Assembly: GCA_963747965.1 (NCBI GenBank)
Contig: CAVVGZ010000007.1
Location: 1,054,001-1,118,000 of the forward strand
Source: CAVVGZ01 sp963747965
GTDB lineage: Bacteria > Chloroflexota > Anaerolineae > Anaerolineales > Anaerolineaceae
Reading direction: 5' to 3'
Length of the DNA: 64,000 nt
The notes beneath the pieces are model-generated. The model saw only the letters and a program-made list of their open reading frames with translations. It was not told the origin of the DNA and searched no databases. Position 1 is the stretch's first letter; each line of letters begins with the position of its first letter. The position numbers were made by a program, and so were the translations under genes. Below are positions 20,743-31,237 of this stretch, in pieces.

Positions 20743-22315
20743 ATGGATAATGAAATAGATCAGGGCATAACAATCGAAACCATCCTGGAATATGCGCGTG
20801 TGTTTTTGCGTTGGAGCTGGCTGTTAATCCTGGCTGCGGCTGTTGCCGGCGGGATCGCCTACTACCGCTCCTCGCAGCAGACCCCCATCTACCGCACATC
20901 CACCCTGGTAATGGTAAAAAGCGGCACACCGAACCAGTTTGATTATTATTCCTCCATCTATTATGGCCAGCAGTTGATTGATACCTATGCGCAAGTGTTG
21001 ACCACCCGCCCGGTCCTGGATGAACTTTCCAACCTGCTGGGCTACAACGTAAGTGCTGGTATGTTTTCGGTCAAGCCCATCGAAGGCACCCAGCTGATGA
21101 CCATCACTGTTACCGACACCAATCCAGCCCGGGCGGCATTAATTGCCAATACCATTGTCAGTATTTTCACCCGCCAGATCCAGGCAGACCAGTCTGCCTA
21201 CTATGTGGATACCAGGAAAACAATGGAAGAGCAAATAGCCGATAAGGAAGGGGAAATTCAAAATCTTACAGCAGAACTGACTGCCCTGGGTGATGACCCG
21301 CAGTATGACATTCGCCGCCAGCAGTTGGAAATGACCCTGTCACAATACCAGCAGTCGTATTTTACCTTACAGGAAGGTCTTAACCAGCTGCGCCAGGTGG
21401 AAATACAGAATACATTCAATATCATCCAGAAAGATCCGGCTCCTACCCCGACCTCGCCTATCGCACCACAACCCATGCAAAGCGCCATAACGGCTGCGAT
21501 GATGGGTTTCCTGGCTGCCGCAGCGGTAATCTTTCTGATTGACTTTCTGAATGATTCCATCCGCGATCCCCAGGAAATCACCCGCAAATACGGCATACCA
21601 GTCATGGGGACAATTGCCAGTTTTGATTCCAGTGAAAGTGCATTGGTAACCGTCAAGCAGCCGCGCTCACCGGTATCGGAAGATTTCCGTGCCCTGCGCA
21701 CAAACCTGCAGTTCTTCAGTATTGACCGTCCGCTGCGCACTATCCTGGTCACCAGCACCAACCCATCTGACGGGAAAACAACCGTGGCGGTGAACCTGGC
21801 CAGCGTGATTGCCCAGAGCAACCAGTCAGCCATCATCGTAGATGCCGATTTGCGCCGGCCCAGGGTACACCAGCTCCTGCAGGTCCCCAACCGGGTTGGG
21901 CTTACCGATCCAATTTATCCATGCGGAAGAATTTTATGCCAGCGCTGTCAAACCTTCCGGGATCAAGGATTTAAGCGTGCTCACTTCCGGCAACCTTCCC
22001 CCCAATCCCTCTGAACTGCTCAGCACAGAAAAAATGCAGGAAATCATTGACCAACTCAAAATCACGTTTAAGACCGTCATCATCGATACAACCCCCATCC
22101 TGGCAGTTTCCGATGCAACCATCCTGGCTCCCCGCGTGTTGACGGCGTATTGTTGGTGATCAAACCCAATATGACCAAGCGCAGCGAGTTTGCCCATGCC
22201 ATCGAGCAGTTGAACAAGGTCAATGCCAACCTGCTGGGGGTAGTGGTCAATGATGTCAAGATCAAGAAAACCAGCTATTACTACCGCAATTACTGCATCA
22301 GCGGTAGTAAGATGA
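20743..22315 (+). CDS. BY-kinase/Wzc-like chain-length and tyrosine autokinase (two frameshifts)
   Basis: A fused Wzz-type membrane protein and bacterial tyrosine kinase controlling exopolysaccharide export. The first helix is LLILAAAVAGGIAYYR, a periplasmic coiled-coil follows (about residues 130-230), and the second helix is AITAAMMGFLAAAAVIFLI. The kinase part has TSTNPSDGKTTVAVNLA (Walker A), AIIVDADLRRPRVHQ (Walker A') and KTVIIDTTPIL (Walker B). Shifts occur near 21905 and 22140. The C terminus is a Tyr cluster, KKTSYYYRNY, the expected autophosphorylation tail. A shift in the last codons gives a stop at 22313-22315; without it the frame runs on to 22686 without recognisable sequence. 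Confidence 0.83.
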
Positions 22316-22618
22316 AGACGAGAGTAACTGAATTCTCCGGGGAGAAAAGTCCCCTTCAATCAATCTCTGGTGAAACCAAACGATATCCAGGACGAAACGG
22401 TTTGACCCGGGGAATTGGTGCAAATGCAACCTGGTTATTGAACAAGAATAACCTGACACAATTTCAGGTAACGCAGATAACGATCCAACCCGGTTGCAGA
22501 AAATTGCAGTCGGGATTTTTTTATCCAGCAAATCAATTCAAGGTAGATTACGGTTTCCCATACCTAGCTGCGGACAATCAATCGCTGGAAACCGCCCGGT
22601 CAGTATCCCCCATAGATT
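22316..22618. other. Convergent gap between BY-kinase and membrane glycosyltransferase genes
   Basis: Roughly 300 bases between two convergent genes. An open frame continues from the kinase but has no family features. No strong hairpin with a T-run was seen on either strand. Confidence 0.4.
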
Positions 22619-23945
22619 TTAAAGATGCGTTCCGTATACGATCCAATAGATGTCCACAGTCAGGACCAGCAGAATCATGCCGTTGACCAGGTCAAGCAGC
22701 GCTATTTTCCGCTTGAATAACGGGACGACCAATGGCTTGAACGTTTCCTTAACCCCCAAAGAAATGGCAAACATCACCGGCATATACTGCGCCAGGATCA
22801 GGCGCACGCCTTCCGTGATGGGGGTGTACCAGGCATACAGCAGGAAATATGCCCCGAACCAGGCAAAAACAAAAAACAGCTGGAAGGCATCAAAGGATGG
22901 GGAGTCATGGTATTGAATCCGCCGGAAAATCAACCCCGCCAGCAGCACCAGCAGGTAAATCAGAATGTATCCCTGGTATCCATAGGAATGCAGCACATTC
23001 TCGAAAATTTTATCCGCCCCATTGGTCAGGCGCCCCACCATCTGGGCGGGAGTATGCTCATCCAGGTAGCGCGACAGGCTGGGTATTTCTTCGGGCGGCA
23101 TATCCGGCCAACCTTTGCGGTCGCCATGGGCACGCGTGCCCTGCCTGGCTTCCTCCCAGGAGTCATACCACATGTAGAAGGTCGAATTGACATTATAAAA
23201 ATACTGTCCATAAACCTGCTTGCTGGTGCGGATGTAAGGGTAGACTGTCACCAGGAAAAAGAGCCCCACCAGCAGGAGCATCAACCAGTCCCGCAGCCCA
23301 TTATTAATTTGCTCTTTCCGGTTTTCCAGGCCCCGGGAACGGTAGATGGTCCAGAGAGTTTTCAGGCTGGCTGTGACCAGAAAAAGGACCAGGCCGGGAA
23401 GGATGGAAGCCTTGGTAAGGTGCGCCAGACCGGCTGTAACCCCGGCCAGGATTGCCAGCGGCCAGGCTGGTTTTTGAATTAACCTTAACAGCATCAGGAA
23501 AAGGCACAGGTTGAGAAAATAAAATAAGCAGTTCAGCCTGGAAATAACCGGCTTTGAAAATAAACAGGGTGAAGGCAAAAATCAACAGCAGCACCAGGGC
23601 ATGCAGTCCGTTAAACATTCGAAACAGGATTACCCCAACCAGGCCCAGCAGGACCAACGAGAGCACCAGGTTATTGTACTTTCCGGTAACGAAGAAATCC
23701 TCCCCGGTCATGCCCGGACGGTAAAACAGGGACTGCAGGAAGGGGTAAACCGGCATGCGGTTGCGATCCCCGCCAAAGGTATATCCGGACTCGGCCAACT
23801 TGCGGGCATAGTCCATGGTTGCGTCCTGGTCGGTGGTGGTCAGATCCGTGTTGACAAACGCAAGCTGTTTGACAGCACCCTGCCAGTAATAGAAGGATGC
23901 CGCCACAATGATGGCCAGCAGGATGGCCTTAAGACCAAATCGCAT
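22619..23945 (-). CDS. Polytopic membrane glycosyltransferase (GT39/ArnT-like; frameshifted)
   Basis: A large membrane protein of the dolichyl-phosphate-mannose mannosyltransferase (GT39/GT83) type, which uses polyprenyl-phosphate sugar outside the membrane. The N terminus has a signal-anchor helix and then NTDLTTTDQDATMDYARKL, an acidic loop like the catalytic D/E-x-D/E loop after the first helix. GGDRNRMPVYPFLQSLFY follows; the R-x-P-x-Y-P-x-x-x/L patch is typical of this group. A shift near 23510 joins the halves. About ten helices follow, with AGLAHLTKASILPGLV in the middle. Convergent to the BY-kinase gene. The target may be protein or lipid-linked glycan. Confidence 0.7.
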
Positions 23946-24089
23946 TCAGGCTCCGGTAAAAAGTTGATCCATTTATATTTTTAGACTGGTTAATTAAACC
24001 ACAACATTATGGAATGACCTGTGCAGTGGGAGGGGAATTTTCCTCAACACCAAAAACTTATATTGGAAAGAGCTGAATCAATATCCAGC

Positions 24090-24615
24090 TCACCAGTCTC
24101 CCGCATAGCGTCCATCATAGGTGCCCGCCAGCCTGAGGATCCCGGACCGTTTCAATTCAATAATCTGGCGCACGTGCAGCAGGTCGTGCAACACCCAGGA
24201 AACAAGCAGGTCCCCGGCCTTGATCCTTCCAAACGGCGCTTCATATTCACGTTCCCAATCCGGCGAGGATAATCCATCCAGCCATGCCAGGGATACTCGG
24301 CGTTCCTCAAGGAATTCTGCCAGCGGTTTGATCCAGGCTGCGTTCATTATATTTCTTCGCTATAACCCAGCCCTGAGGGTCGATCGGGGTCCATTTTTCC
24401 CCGGGGTGGTGCAGGGTAATATCCAGGCGCGGCTTGAAATCAAGGCGTTCCTCATCCAGCAGGTGACAAACGACTTCCAAAATGGACCAGGATCCGGGAT
24501 CAGGCTTTCGCTTCGCTTCCTCCTGATCGATGATCCCGGATAGAAGGGATGTGAAGATTCCCATATTATGGAATAGTTCCCCAGAAAGTCTTATAGCATC
24601 CATAAACCTCTCCAT
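24090..24615 (-). CDS. DinB-like protein (frameshifted)
   Basis: A four-helix DinB_2-type protein of about 175 residues, a fold shared with metal-dependent thiol transferases. The region DPGSWSILEVVCHLLDEERL holds the first metal-type His. A shift near 24345 joins AKKYNERS to LAEFLEERRVSLAWLDGL. LVSWVLHDLLHVRQIIEL supplies the second and third His (H-D-x-x-H). The start is taken at ATG 24615; ATG 24624 is an alternative. It is isolated from neighbours and no function is assigned for this group. Confidence 0.7.
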
Positions 24616-24743
24616 AAAAAACAATATAGCTTCAGGAAATATGGGACAGATAAATGATCGACACAGGATGTGACTTGTTTAACTATTTTACATCCAGCTG
24701 CGGCGAAAAACCGCCTCAATCCTTTCCAGGATTTTGATAAGGA

Positions 24744-26475
24744 TTATCTTTCGAAAATCCCCCTCTTCCTCGATACCTGAAAACCCTGCAGAACAGCTGC
24801 CAGTACCAGCGGTAGCGCCGCGGCCCCGCCGCACGGAAGGGAGACCTTGCGCCCGGGCTCTTCCTGTTCAGCAGGCTGGTCTATGGGAGGAGCGGCCTCC
24901 TCACCCACGACGGACACTGCTGCGGGTGCAGCTGCCACAGCCTCCGGTTCATCTGGCACTGTTTGTGCGCTAGCTAAGTACAGGTCATCAACCCAGAATT
25001 TTCCGGTATTTGGCGTGTCCGGAAAAGTGTTCAACCCAAAAGCCAGCCCGATCAGCGCTCCCTGGCCGGTGAAAGGTTTGCCGGCATTGGCCTCCCAATC
25101 CACCCCGTGAAAATCGGACCACATCAGCGAGACAGGCACCCAGCCGGTAACACTCTCCGGCACCGTTTCGATGCTGTAAACGTAGCTATCATGCTGCTCG
25201 TTTGTGCCGGTGTAAACATGGAAATCTAGCCCCTTGCCGGCTTCCCCGGCATGATAGTAGAAAGTGAGCCCATCAGCGCTGCTCCAATCCTGCTGTCCGC
25301 CATAAAAGAGCGCACAGGTGGCCCAGGAATTGGCTGCCACTGCATAATCCAGGATGAGCGACTGCGCACCGCTGTGAGGATTGCCGGCTTCAGCGGAACA
25401 GCGCATGGTGGTCGAGGTACCTTCATCCCGGTATGCTTCCCAGCCGTTTGTCCCGGCCGGACTGCCGCCTTCAAAATCATCGATCACCACGTCAGCGCGC
25501 CGGGAGCACCCTGCACTGCCCCTGTGGCTCCCCCGCTTCCTGATCCTGGCTGAGCCGTTTCTTCTCCCGGCTCCCCTGCCGGCGGAGGAAGCTCGCCGGA
25601 CGGGCCTTGCGGAGCGGTTGCTTTCCAGCGGTTGTAATAGATATTCAGCAAGGGAATAAATTCCTCGGTCGCTTTGCGGCTGCCTTCTTGCGAGGGATGG
25701 TCATCACCGGATGGGTAGGCTGCCGTATTTTTATTACCCACGATATGCTCAATCAGCCCGTTATTATAGCGGTGGTGCGCATCCTGGCCGGTGAGGACGT
25801 TGTAAAAGTCAAACACCGCCACGTTGTTATGGGTGTAGTTGTTTTCCAGCAGCCAGTCATTTACCAGCCAGTTGTTAAAGCGCGTGCATTTTCGGCATTA
25901 TCAGAACTGATCAGCGGCGGGGCTGTTACCACGATAAACAATTTATCCGGCCTGGTGATGAAATATTTCAGCAGCTCGTTATAAACGTACTTTGCGCCGC
26001 TAACCGAGAGCTCCGCATAACTGCCGGGGGGATCATCCGGACTGCCGGCTAGATCCGAGTTCGGGAAGCAGGATTTGAACACAATGACCTGGTTCTCACC
26101 GCCGGGATTTGCCAGCGTGCGGGTGTAGTTGGAGTACTGCCCGGATTCATTGAACAACGCATCCATATAGGTGGGCGTTTGCCCGCTGCGGAACCATTCC
26201 ATCCAGTTCGGGATATCGGTACGGTCGCCGATTGCATCCGGACCCCAGCCATAGTTGGTATCACTGACAAAATAGTTGTTATTACCCAGCACAATCCCCA
26301 GGTCGCCGTAGCCATCCGTCAACCAGTTCTCGCCGGTGGAATGGTGAATAAATACCAGTTTTACAGCCTCATCCGGTGGATCTGGATTGTAGATTTGCCA
26401 AAATGGCGCTGCACTACTTAGTAAGAATACAGAACATATACCGAATATTTTTAGGTATAAAGAATTCTTCATCAA
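24744..26475 (-). CDS. Secreted SGNH-like protein with CBM11-like domain and C-terminal sorting-type tail (frameshifted)
   Basis: A surface or secreted protein of about 575 residues. A signal peptide ends near SSAAPFW. Domain one starts VKLVFIHHSTGENWL and includes NNYFVSDTNYGWGPD, ENQVIVFKSCFPNSDL and LFIVVTAPPLISSDN, resembling SGNH-hydrolase-like proteins. Shifts near 25865 and 25490 join the pieces. A Pro/Gly/Glu-rich linker follows. The second domain starts VVIDDFEGGSPAGTNGWEAY and ends FWVDDLYLAS, like CBM11-type carbohydrate-binding modules. After an Ala/Pro/Glu-rich linker the tail is LPCGGAAALPLVLAAV plus a basic end, which looks like a C-terminal anchoring or processing signal. The enzyme activity is not certain because a classic GDS motif was not seen. 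Confidence 0.6.
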
Positions 26476-26958
26476 AACACCCCCGCCTTGTTGGTAATTC
26501 TATTTTCATTATAGTAAGTTCAGGATTAATTTCAATACCAGGTATGGGATCACAAATTAAAAACAGATATCCCCAAATTACCTGTCGTGTTTGTGGATTA
26601 TCATTAATAAAATCTAATGGATTGACGTCAGAGTGAATTTCCCTTTGAATGAAATTGAAACGGGGTGAGACACCTCCTTAAAATCCACATCAAATTACCT
26701 GTTGACCTGTTCAAAATTAGAAACCAGTTCCGAAATGGATTGATGGTTCAGGGATTGAAAAGGAAGCGTATTAGTGATAATATATATCTATATTATCCTA
26801 TTTAATTATCCATTCTAACTATCCAAAATTGGTATCCACAGGTAGAAGACCAGTGGATTTGAGGAAAAAAAGGTTAAAGAATTGTTGAAACAAACGATGA
26901 TTAAAACGAATCATCAACAGAAGATTTATAAGGTAATCAACGAAGGGAAACCTTGATC
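26476..26958. other. AT-rich intergenic region
   Basis: Close to 480 bases between divergent genes. It should hold promoters for the secreted protein on the minus strand and the small protein on the plus strand. A run such as TTGACCTGTTCAAAATTAG near 26701 is AT-rich but gives no convincing -35/-10 pair. No coding frame is supported. Confidence 0.45.
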
Positions 26959-27234
26959 ATGGCAAAATATTTGATAGAAGTTCCGCATGGCGCAGACCCG
27001 GCTGCCTGCGACGCAGCCATCGAAATTTTTCTGACATCAGGATCTCATTTCATGACAAATGCAGACTGGGGCTGTAAGGACGGTGTTCATAATGCCTGGA
27101 TGATTGTGGATGTCGAAAGCAAATCCGATGCGCAAAATATCCTGCCTCCGGCATTTCGCAGCCAGGCAAAAATTACAGCCTTAATTAAGTTTGAAGTAGA
27201 TAATATGGGAGAAATTCGTCCGCTCCATGAATAA
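26959..27234 (+). CDS. Small conserved protein of unknown function
   Basis: A 91-residue protein starting at ATG 26959 with GAAGGGAAA upstream as ribosome site; TTG 26953 is an in-frame alternative. It begins AKYLIEVPHGADPAACDAAI and contains FLTSGSHFMTNADWGCKDG followed by HNAWMIVDVESKSDA. The ferredoxin-like beta-alpha-beta pattern and these words recur in small uncharacterised bacterial proteins. It stands alone. No function can be assigned. Confidence 0.65.
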   Translation: MAKYLIEVPHGADPAACDAAIEIFLTSGSHFMTNADWGCKDGVHNAWMIVDVESKSDAQNILPPAFRSQAKITALIKFEVDNMGEIRPLHE

Positions 27235-27381
27235 ACCAGACGGGGAGTTGAAGATTGGTTGGTAATTTCAAATCAATGCTTACCTGTGAGTAGCGCCTGA
27301 CCCCCGAAAAACCTGGGTACATCGTGATATCTCTATCCCGGCAAATTCTATCTGCCACTTTGGCAGGGCAGCCAATTTGTT

Positions 27382-27513
27382 ATGGGAAAAACTCAGACAG
27401 GGGATCTTCTTTTGCTTTACACCATCGAAGGCATCCAAACCAGCCATATTGATGATGGCACCCTGGCAGGAGAGAAAACGATAATATTGCCTTACAATCC
27501 CCCATCATTCTGA
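27382..27513 (+). pseudogene. Remnant of an AraC-type regulator N-terminal (cupin) domain
   Basis: A 43-codon open stretch reading TGDLLLLYTIEGIQTSHIDD and TIILPYNPP, which resembles the start of AraC-family sensor domains (the D-x-L-L-x-Y-T-x-x-G strand). The preceding bases contain a possible continuation in another frame (FGRAANLLWE). No DNA-binding domain follows; the sequence degrades within 100 bases. The rest of the 27235-27657 gap shows no other gene. The identification rests on one short motif. Confidence 0.35.
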
Positions 27514-27657
27514 TAGAAAAGGCACCAATAATCCGGCGCTAGCCACATGGTTTCATTCATCCTCATGTAAGTTCTCACCCCAACTCGAATGGTTAGCCCG
27601 AAAGGAAATATGGATTAATAACCTTCCAGAATAAAGTAATGCCAGATTATTATATGT

Positions 27658-29175
27658 TTATGGTTTTTTAAAGTCTGGCAGGTCAGGCAGCGGAGCCAAT
27701 TTTCCATTATCCTTTCCTGACCTGTGGAGATAATACTTTTCCCAGATGTCGGCCATAATTGCTTCATATTCCCGGTTGTAGGCTACCAGACCGCGGGTGT
27801 AGGCAGGATCTATTAATGTCTCAGCAGCATTTATATCCGTTGGTTCAGGTTCAAATTGGCGCAGGAGCGGTTCCAGTTCTTCATGATGATCACGGTTAGG
27901 GCATGGTGCCAGGCCGTTGCGGTTCTGCATTTTATAATCAAGCTGCCATTTACGCAAAGCCTGAAAGAATGGTTCCTTCCAAACATCGTTCAAAGTTCCA
28001 CCTTTGGCATAAACATCCCGGATATTTACCGGTGAATACGGGCTGAACGAGCAGGGGCTCACCGCTCCATTCCAATCGATATAGAAAAATCCTCCTCCAC
28101 CGTGACCACCCGCTGAGAGGCATCCGTCGCATGTCGTCCCGTGGTTCCAGAAATCTGCAATGAAGAAACGGCGTTGTCGGACAATTTCCCAAGAACGATG
28201 CCACATCCAGGCTCTCTGCTGTGGGGTGACCATCAAATCCAGCGTAAAAGCACGCCCAATCGGCATATACTGGAATAGCCAGGCCAACAAGGCTCCCTGT
28301 TTGATAAAGAATTCAATAAATTCATCAGAGAGAATTTCTTCCACGTTATAACGGGTAGCGGTTAGCGAGATGCCGAAGGGTACCCCATGCTGGCGCAGCA
28401 TACCCATCACCTCAAGGACTTTATCAAATACACCCGGGCCTCTGCGCTCATCAGTACGGTCCTTCCAGCCCTCTACAGAAATGCACAACAGCAGGTTGCC
28501 AGCTTTAGACAGGCGCTGACTGATTTTTTCATTGATCAGGGTTGCATTGGTATAGGCCATAAAGAAGCTGTCAGGATGCTTTTCGATTAAATCGATGATG
28601 CCTTTGCCTTCTGAGCGGTACATAAACGGTTCACCCCCGCTGATGACAAAAAAGCGGTCACCCCATAAGGTCTTCGCTTCTTCCACCATGCGGTCTACAA
28701 TACTCCATTCAAGCGCTTTCGGTTTGTCGGTCGAATCGGCATAGCAGCCGTTGCAGTGCAGGTTGCAAGCCAGACCCGGACTAAGCATAAGAAAGCTGGG
28801 AGCACGCGTGCCAAACTCTTCCTTGAACTGCTTGACCTTCTCTTTATCCCCCCTATCTATAAAGAGTGTTTTCACCAGGATATGGAGAATCGTATGCAAG
28901 TAGGCATCAGAAAGACGTTTTTCCGCCAGGGCACGATCCATCGATCCCATTATCGCCAGACCCATCGCAGTATGATCATCCTGAATCCCGGGCAGAATAC
29001 CAGGATCGGAACGGGATTCCTTGAGCCCTGTCAACATCAACTTCTCCAACTCGCGGGTTACCATCCGGCGGACCATGGGATTCTGAACCAGCTGGACCAG
29101 CTGCGGGGTTGAAGCAGTGGAGGCTTTGGATAATATATCGGTCAGGATTTTTGGCAATGGCGGATTTGCTGTCAT
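27658..29175 (-). CDS. Radical SAM protein, intact
   Basis: A 505-residue radical SAM enzyme free of frameshifts. An N-terminal helical region of about 125 residues precedes the core. The cluster motif is SPGLACNLHCNGCYADST (C-x3-C-x2-C). FFVISGGEPFMYRSEG is the GGE motif, and LLLCISVEGWKDRTDERRG is the later core strand. A Gly-rich SAGGHGGGGFFYIDWNGAV with GAVSPCSFSPYSPVNI and LAPCPNRDHHEEL gives extra Cys residues of a SPASM-like region. The protein resembles standalone radical SAM proteins common in Chloroflexota and anaerobes. Its substrate is unknown and no precursor-like ORF lies next to it. Confidence 0.82.
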   Translation of the reverse strand: MTANPPLPKILTDILSKASTASTPQLVQLVQNPMVRRMVTRELEKLMLTGLKESRSDPGILPGIQDDHTAMGLAIMGSMDRALAEKRLSDAYLHTILHILVKTLFIDRGDKEKVKQFKEEFGTRAPSFLMLSPGLACNLHCNGCYADSTDKPKALEWSIVDRMVEEAKTLWGDRFFVISGGEPFMYRSEGKGIIDLIEKHPDSFFMAYTNATLINEKISQRLSKAGNLLLCISVEGWKDRTDERRGPGVFDKVLEVMGMLRQHGVPFGISLTATRYNVEEILSDEFIEFFIKQGALLAWLFQYMPIGRAFTLDLMVTPQQRAWMWHRSWEIVRQRRFFIADFWNHGTTCDGCLSAGGHGGGGFFYIDWNGAVSPCSFSPYSPVNIRDVYAKGGTLNDVWKEPFFQALRKWQLDYKMQNRNGLAPCPNRDHHEELEPLLRQFEPEPTDINAAETLIDPAYTRGLVAYNREYEAIMADIWEKYYLHRSGKDNGKLAPLPDLPDFKKP

Positions 29176-29428
29176 GTTGTTACTTTTCTTCTCCCAATTT
29201 ATACTAATTAATATATTTTTTCCAACGAATCAGGTAGATTCGCTTCAATATATTTCTAATAATTATAAATTGAAAAGACATAAAGGGTTCGGATATTTAG
29301 TTTCCATAACCAGATTCCGCAAGATATGTACAGGAGTCAGGCTATGGGAAAATTCTCGGAAAAATTGGTTATCCCCTGGAAACATGATTTTAACCCCCAA
29401 CCTACTGATTCGAAGTGACTTTTCGGCT

Positions 29429-29563
29429 GTCCACAGCGTGCATAGCGTTCATAGTGTCCATACGGTGCACAAAAACAGGCTCATTTTGTCCACCCTGTCC
29501 ATAGTGTCCACCTGGTATCACCGGCGTTGCACCCAATTTGCACCTGCAGGAAAGGCAACTCAC
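29429..29563 (+). repeat. Dispersed repeat copy A with 9-base tandem units
   Basis: Five consecutive 9-base units follow the pattern GTNCAYAGN (for example GTGCATAGC, GTTCATAGT, GTCCATACG). A 14-base spacer separates them from three more (GTCCACCCT, GTCCATAGT, GTCCACCTG), and GTATCACCGG follows. About 40 bases then end in GGAAAGGCAACTCA. The second half aligns with a region at 62397-62500 in the same orientation. Function is unknown. Confidence 0.7.
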
Positions 29564-30339
29564 CAATATTTTAATATTAAGTATTACCGGTTTTGGATTT
29601 CAATTGCAACTGACCCCAATAAAATCAAAAATCCTATAAACAATATCACCGACAGGGGCTATAAACCAAAAATTTAATTCTACCGTTGGTTACATTCAAT
29701 TGTCTGAATAGACGGAGTGTAACTTAGATATTCTTAAGAAAAGGAAGTAGGTAACTTATTTTCCTTACCTTCCCCAAACTCCCACATATCACTCTACTGG
29801 AGTACAGGTTTTATCAATGTTACTATTTAGACTAGCATAAGATGAACGATTTATTAGGCGTGACCATGAAGGAGAACCTGGTTATGGAAGTATAAAAGCG
29901 CAAACCAACCAGGATATAAAATCCAGGAATTACCGTACTTAAATTAAAGACCAGGATCATGTTTTTTATCCTGCCTCTATAAACCAATAATTTGAACTAA
30001 TAAATGATCTGATTTCTACAACTGTAATTTTAACTATGTAAGACTACCGGAAAATAAATATATATCAGGCATAAGATATGCAATGAGAAATCTTCAGAAT
30101 CAAGCGAATTTCCAGCTGCTAAATTACTTTACAGGGAGCCTCAATAGATCCCATGTCTGCTAGAGATTTGGATGAGGGTATCTAAAAAATTAGACATTTC
30201 CCGGTTGGAAAGAACTCTCAGTTTCTAACCATTATGGAAAATGGGGGAATATTCCTCATGTAATTAAGCCTAATGTAATAATGATGTTATGATATTTGTC
30301 ATGAGTGCTTCCATTTAAACATCGTTATAATCAATTAAG

Positions 30340-30358
30340 CTGTCAGACTACCTGACAG
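30340..30358. promoter_or_regulatory. Inverted repeat upstream of the GntR gene
   Basis: CTGTCAG at 30340-30346 and CTGACAG at 30352-30358 form a perfect 7-base inverted repeat with a 5-base spacer, 88 bases before the regulator start. GntR/FadR-type proteins often bind short palindromes near their own gene, so it could be an autoregulatory operator. A weak terminator hairpin is the alternative. Confidence 0.35.
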
Positions 30359-30446
30359 GTTTCCTGAGATTCGCAATTTGGATCCCGGATTGAATAAGCG
30401 TAGCAGGTTTAGCCCCAATCTCTAAATAAACTCGGGTGCAAGTTCA

Positions 30447-31235
30447 ATGTCAGATATAAAGTTTATCAAACTAACACCATTCCGATTATTCGAACAAATT
30501 GTAGACCAGATTCGGGAACCAATTTTTTCCGGTGAATTTCAACCCGGAGATAAGCTGCCACCCGAGGAAGAATTAAAGAAACAATTCAACGTTGGCCGGT
30601 CGTCCATCCGTGAGGCATTAAGAGTACTCGAGTATGAGGGATTGGTTGAAGTGCGCCGAGGTTCAGGTACTTTTGTCACCAATTTTTCAGGCCAGAACGG
30701 ACGACGCAATGAAGTGGCTCAATGGCTTGAACAACGGGAGGATAAGATCTGCGATATGTTGCAGCTGAGGGAATACCTGGAGGGATTATCGGCTTCTCTA
30801 GTTGCACAATCCCACAATCTGGAAACAATGGAAGCGCTTAAACAGATTATTGATGAAACCAGAACGATCATCCAAGGTGGTTGTATAGAAGATAATTATC
30901 GCGAACTGGTCAGGGTAGACAGCCAGTTTCACTTAACCATAAGCAAGGCGAGTGGAAACAACCTGGTATTTGAGATCATCTCATACTTAATTCCGGCATT
31001 TCAGGAAAGCAACAAGGCTGTCATTTATATGGGTGCCAGCCAGGAACAGTTGTTAGTCGATCATTCAAAAATTCTGGGTGCAATTGAAGGCGGGGATCCG
31101 CGAGAAGCCGAAAATGCAATGCGATCTCACATTGTCCGCGTAAGAAATGTTGTTCATAATATCAGTTCCTCGGTCCAGGAGAATCCGCATCAGCATAATG
31201 GAAAACTGACCGATGACGGAGAGGGAGAAAAATAA
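30447..31235 (+). CDS. GntR-family regulator, FadR/FCD subfamily
   Basis: A 262-residue transcription factor at the head of the ureide island. The winged helix covers residues 10-75, with PGDKLPPEEELKKQFNVGRS and SSIREALRVLEYEGLVEV, then RRGSGTFVTN as the wing. The C-terminal FCD domain has the metal-binding pattern: DSQFHLTISKASGN, LLVDHSKILGAIEGGD and a final RSHIVRVRN. FCD regulators bind carboxylate-type ligands, often with a metal. It lies 2 bases before the KARI-like gene, so it is probably cotranscribed and controls the operon. The ligand may be an allantoin-derived acid; this is inferred from neighbours. Confidence 0.88.
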   Translation: MSDIKFIKLTPFRLFEQIVDQIREPIFSGEFQPGDKLPPEEELKKQFNVGRSSIREALRVLEYEGLVEVRRGSGTFVTNFSGQNGRRNEVAQWLEQREDKICDMLQLREYLEGLSASLVAQSHNLETMEALKQIIDETRTIIQGGCIEDNYRELVRVDSQFHLTISKASGNNLVFEIISYLIPAFQESNKAVIYMGASQEQLLVDHSKILGAIEGGDPREAENAMRSHIVRVRNVVHNISSSVQENPHQHNGKLTDDGEGEK

Positions 31236-31237
31236 AA

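Larger units (their letters stand above)
29176..30446. other. Long AT-rich intergenic region with repeat
   Basis: About 1.27 kb without a credible gene. It holds the dispersed repeat at 29429-29563 and an inverted repeat at 30340-30358. The rest is AT-rich with scattered stops in all frames. An open frame on the plus strand across 29117-29677 gives a Val-His-Ser repeat only because it reads through the 9-base repeats. The region should include the promoters for the radical SAM gene (minus) and the GntR gene (plus). Confidence 0.55.

Noticed and set aside
22316..22686. Extension of the BY-kinase past its Tyr cluster.
   Set aside because: The added sequence has no family features and overlaps the end of the convergent membrane glycosyltransferase; a one-base shift gives a stop right after the Tyr cluster.
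29429..29514. Possible CRISPR or iteron array.
   Set aside because: Units are 9 bases, mostly without spacers and imperfect. No cas or replication gene is near.
29117..29677. A 186-codon plus-strand open frame with a Val-His-Ser repeat.
   Set aside because: It starts inside the radical SAM gene on the other strand, and the repeat comes from the 9-base DNA units. No ribosome site or family motif.
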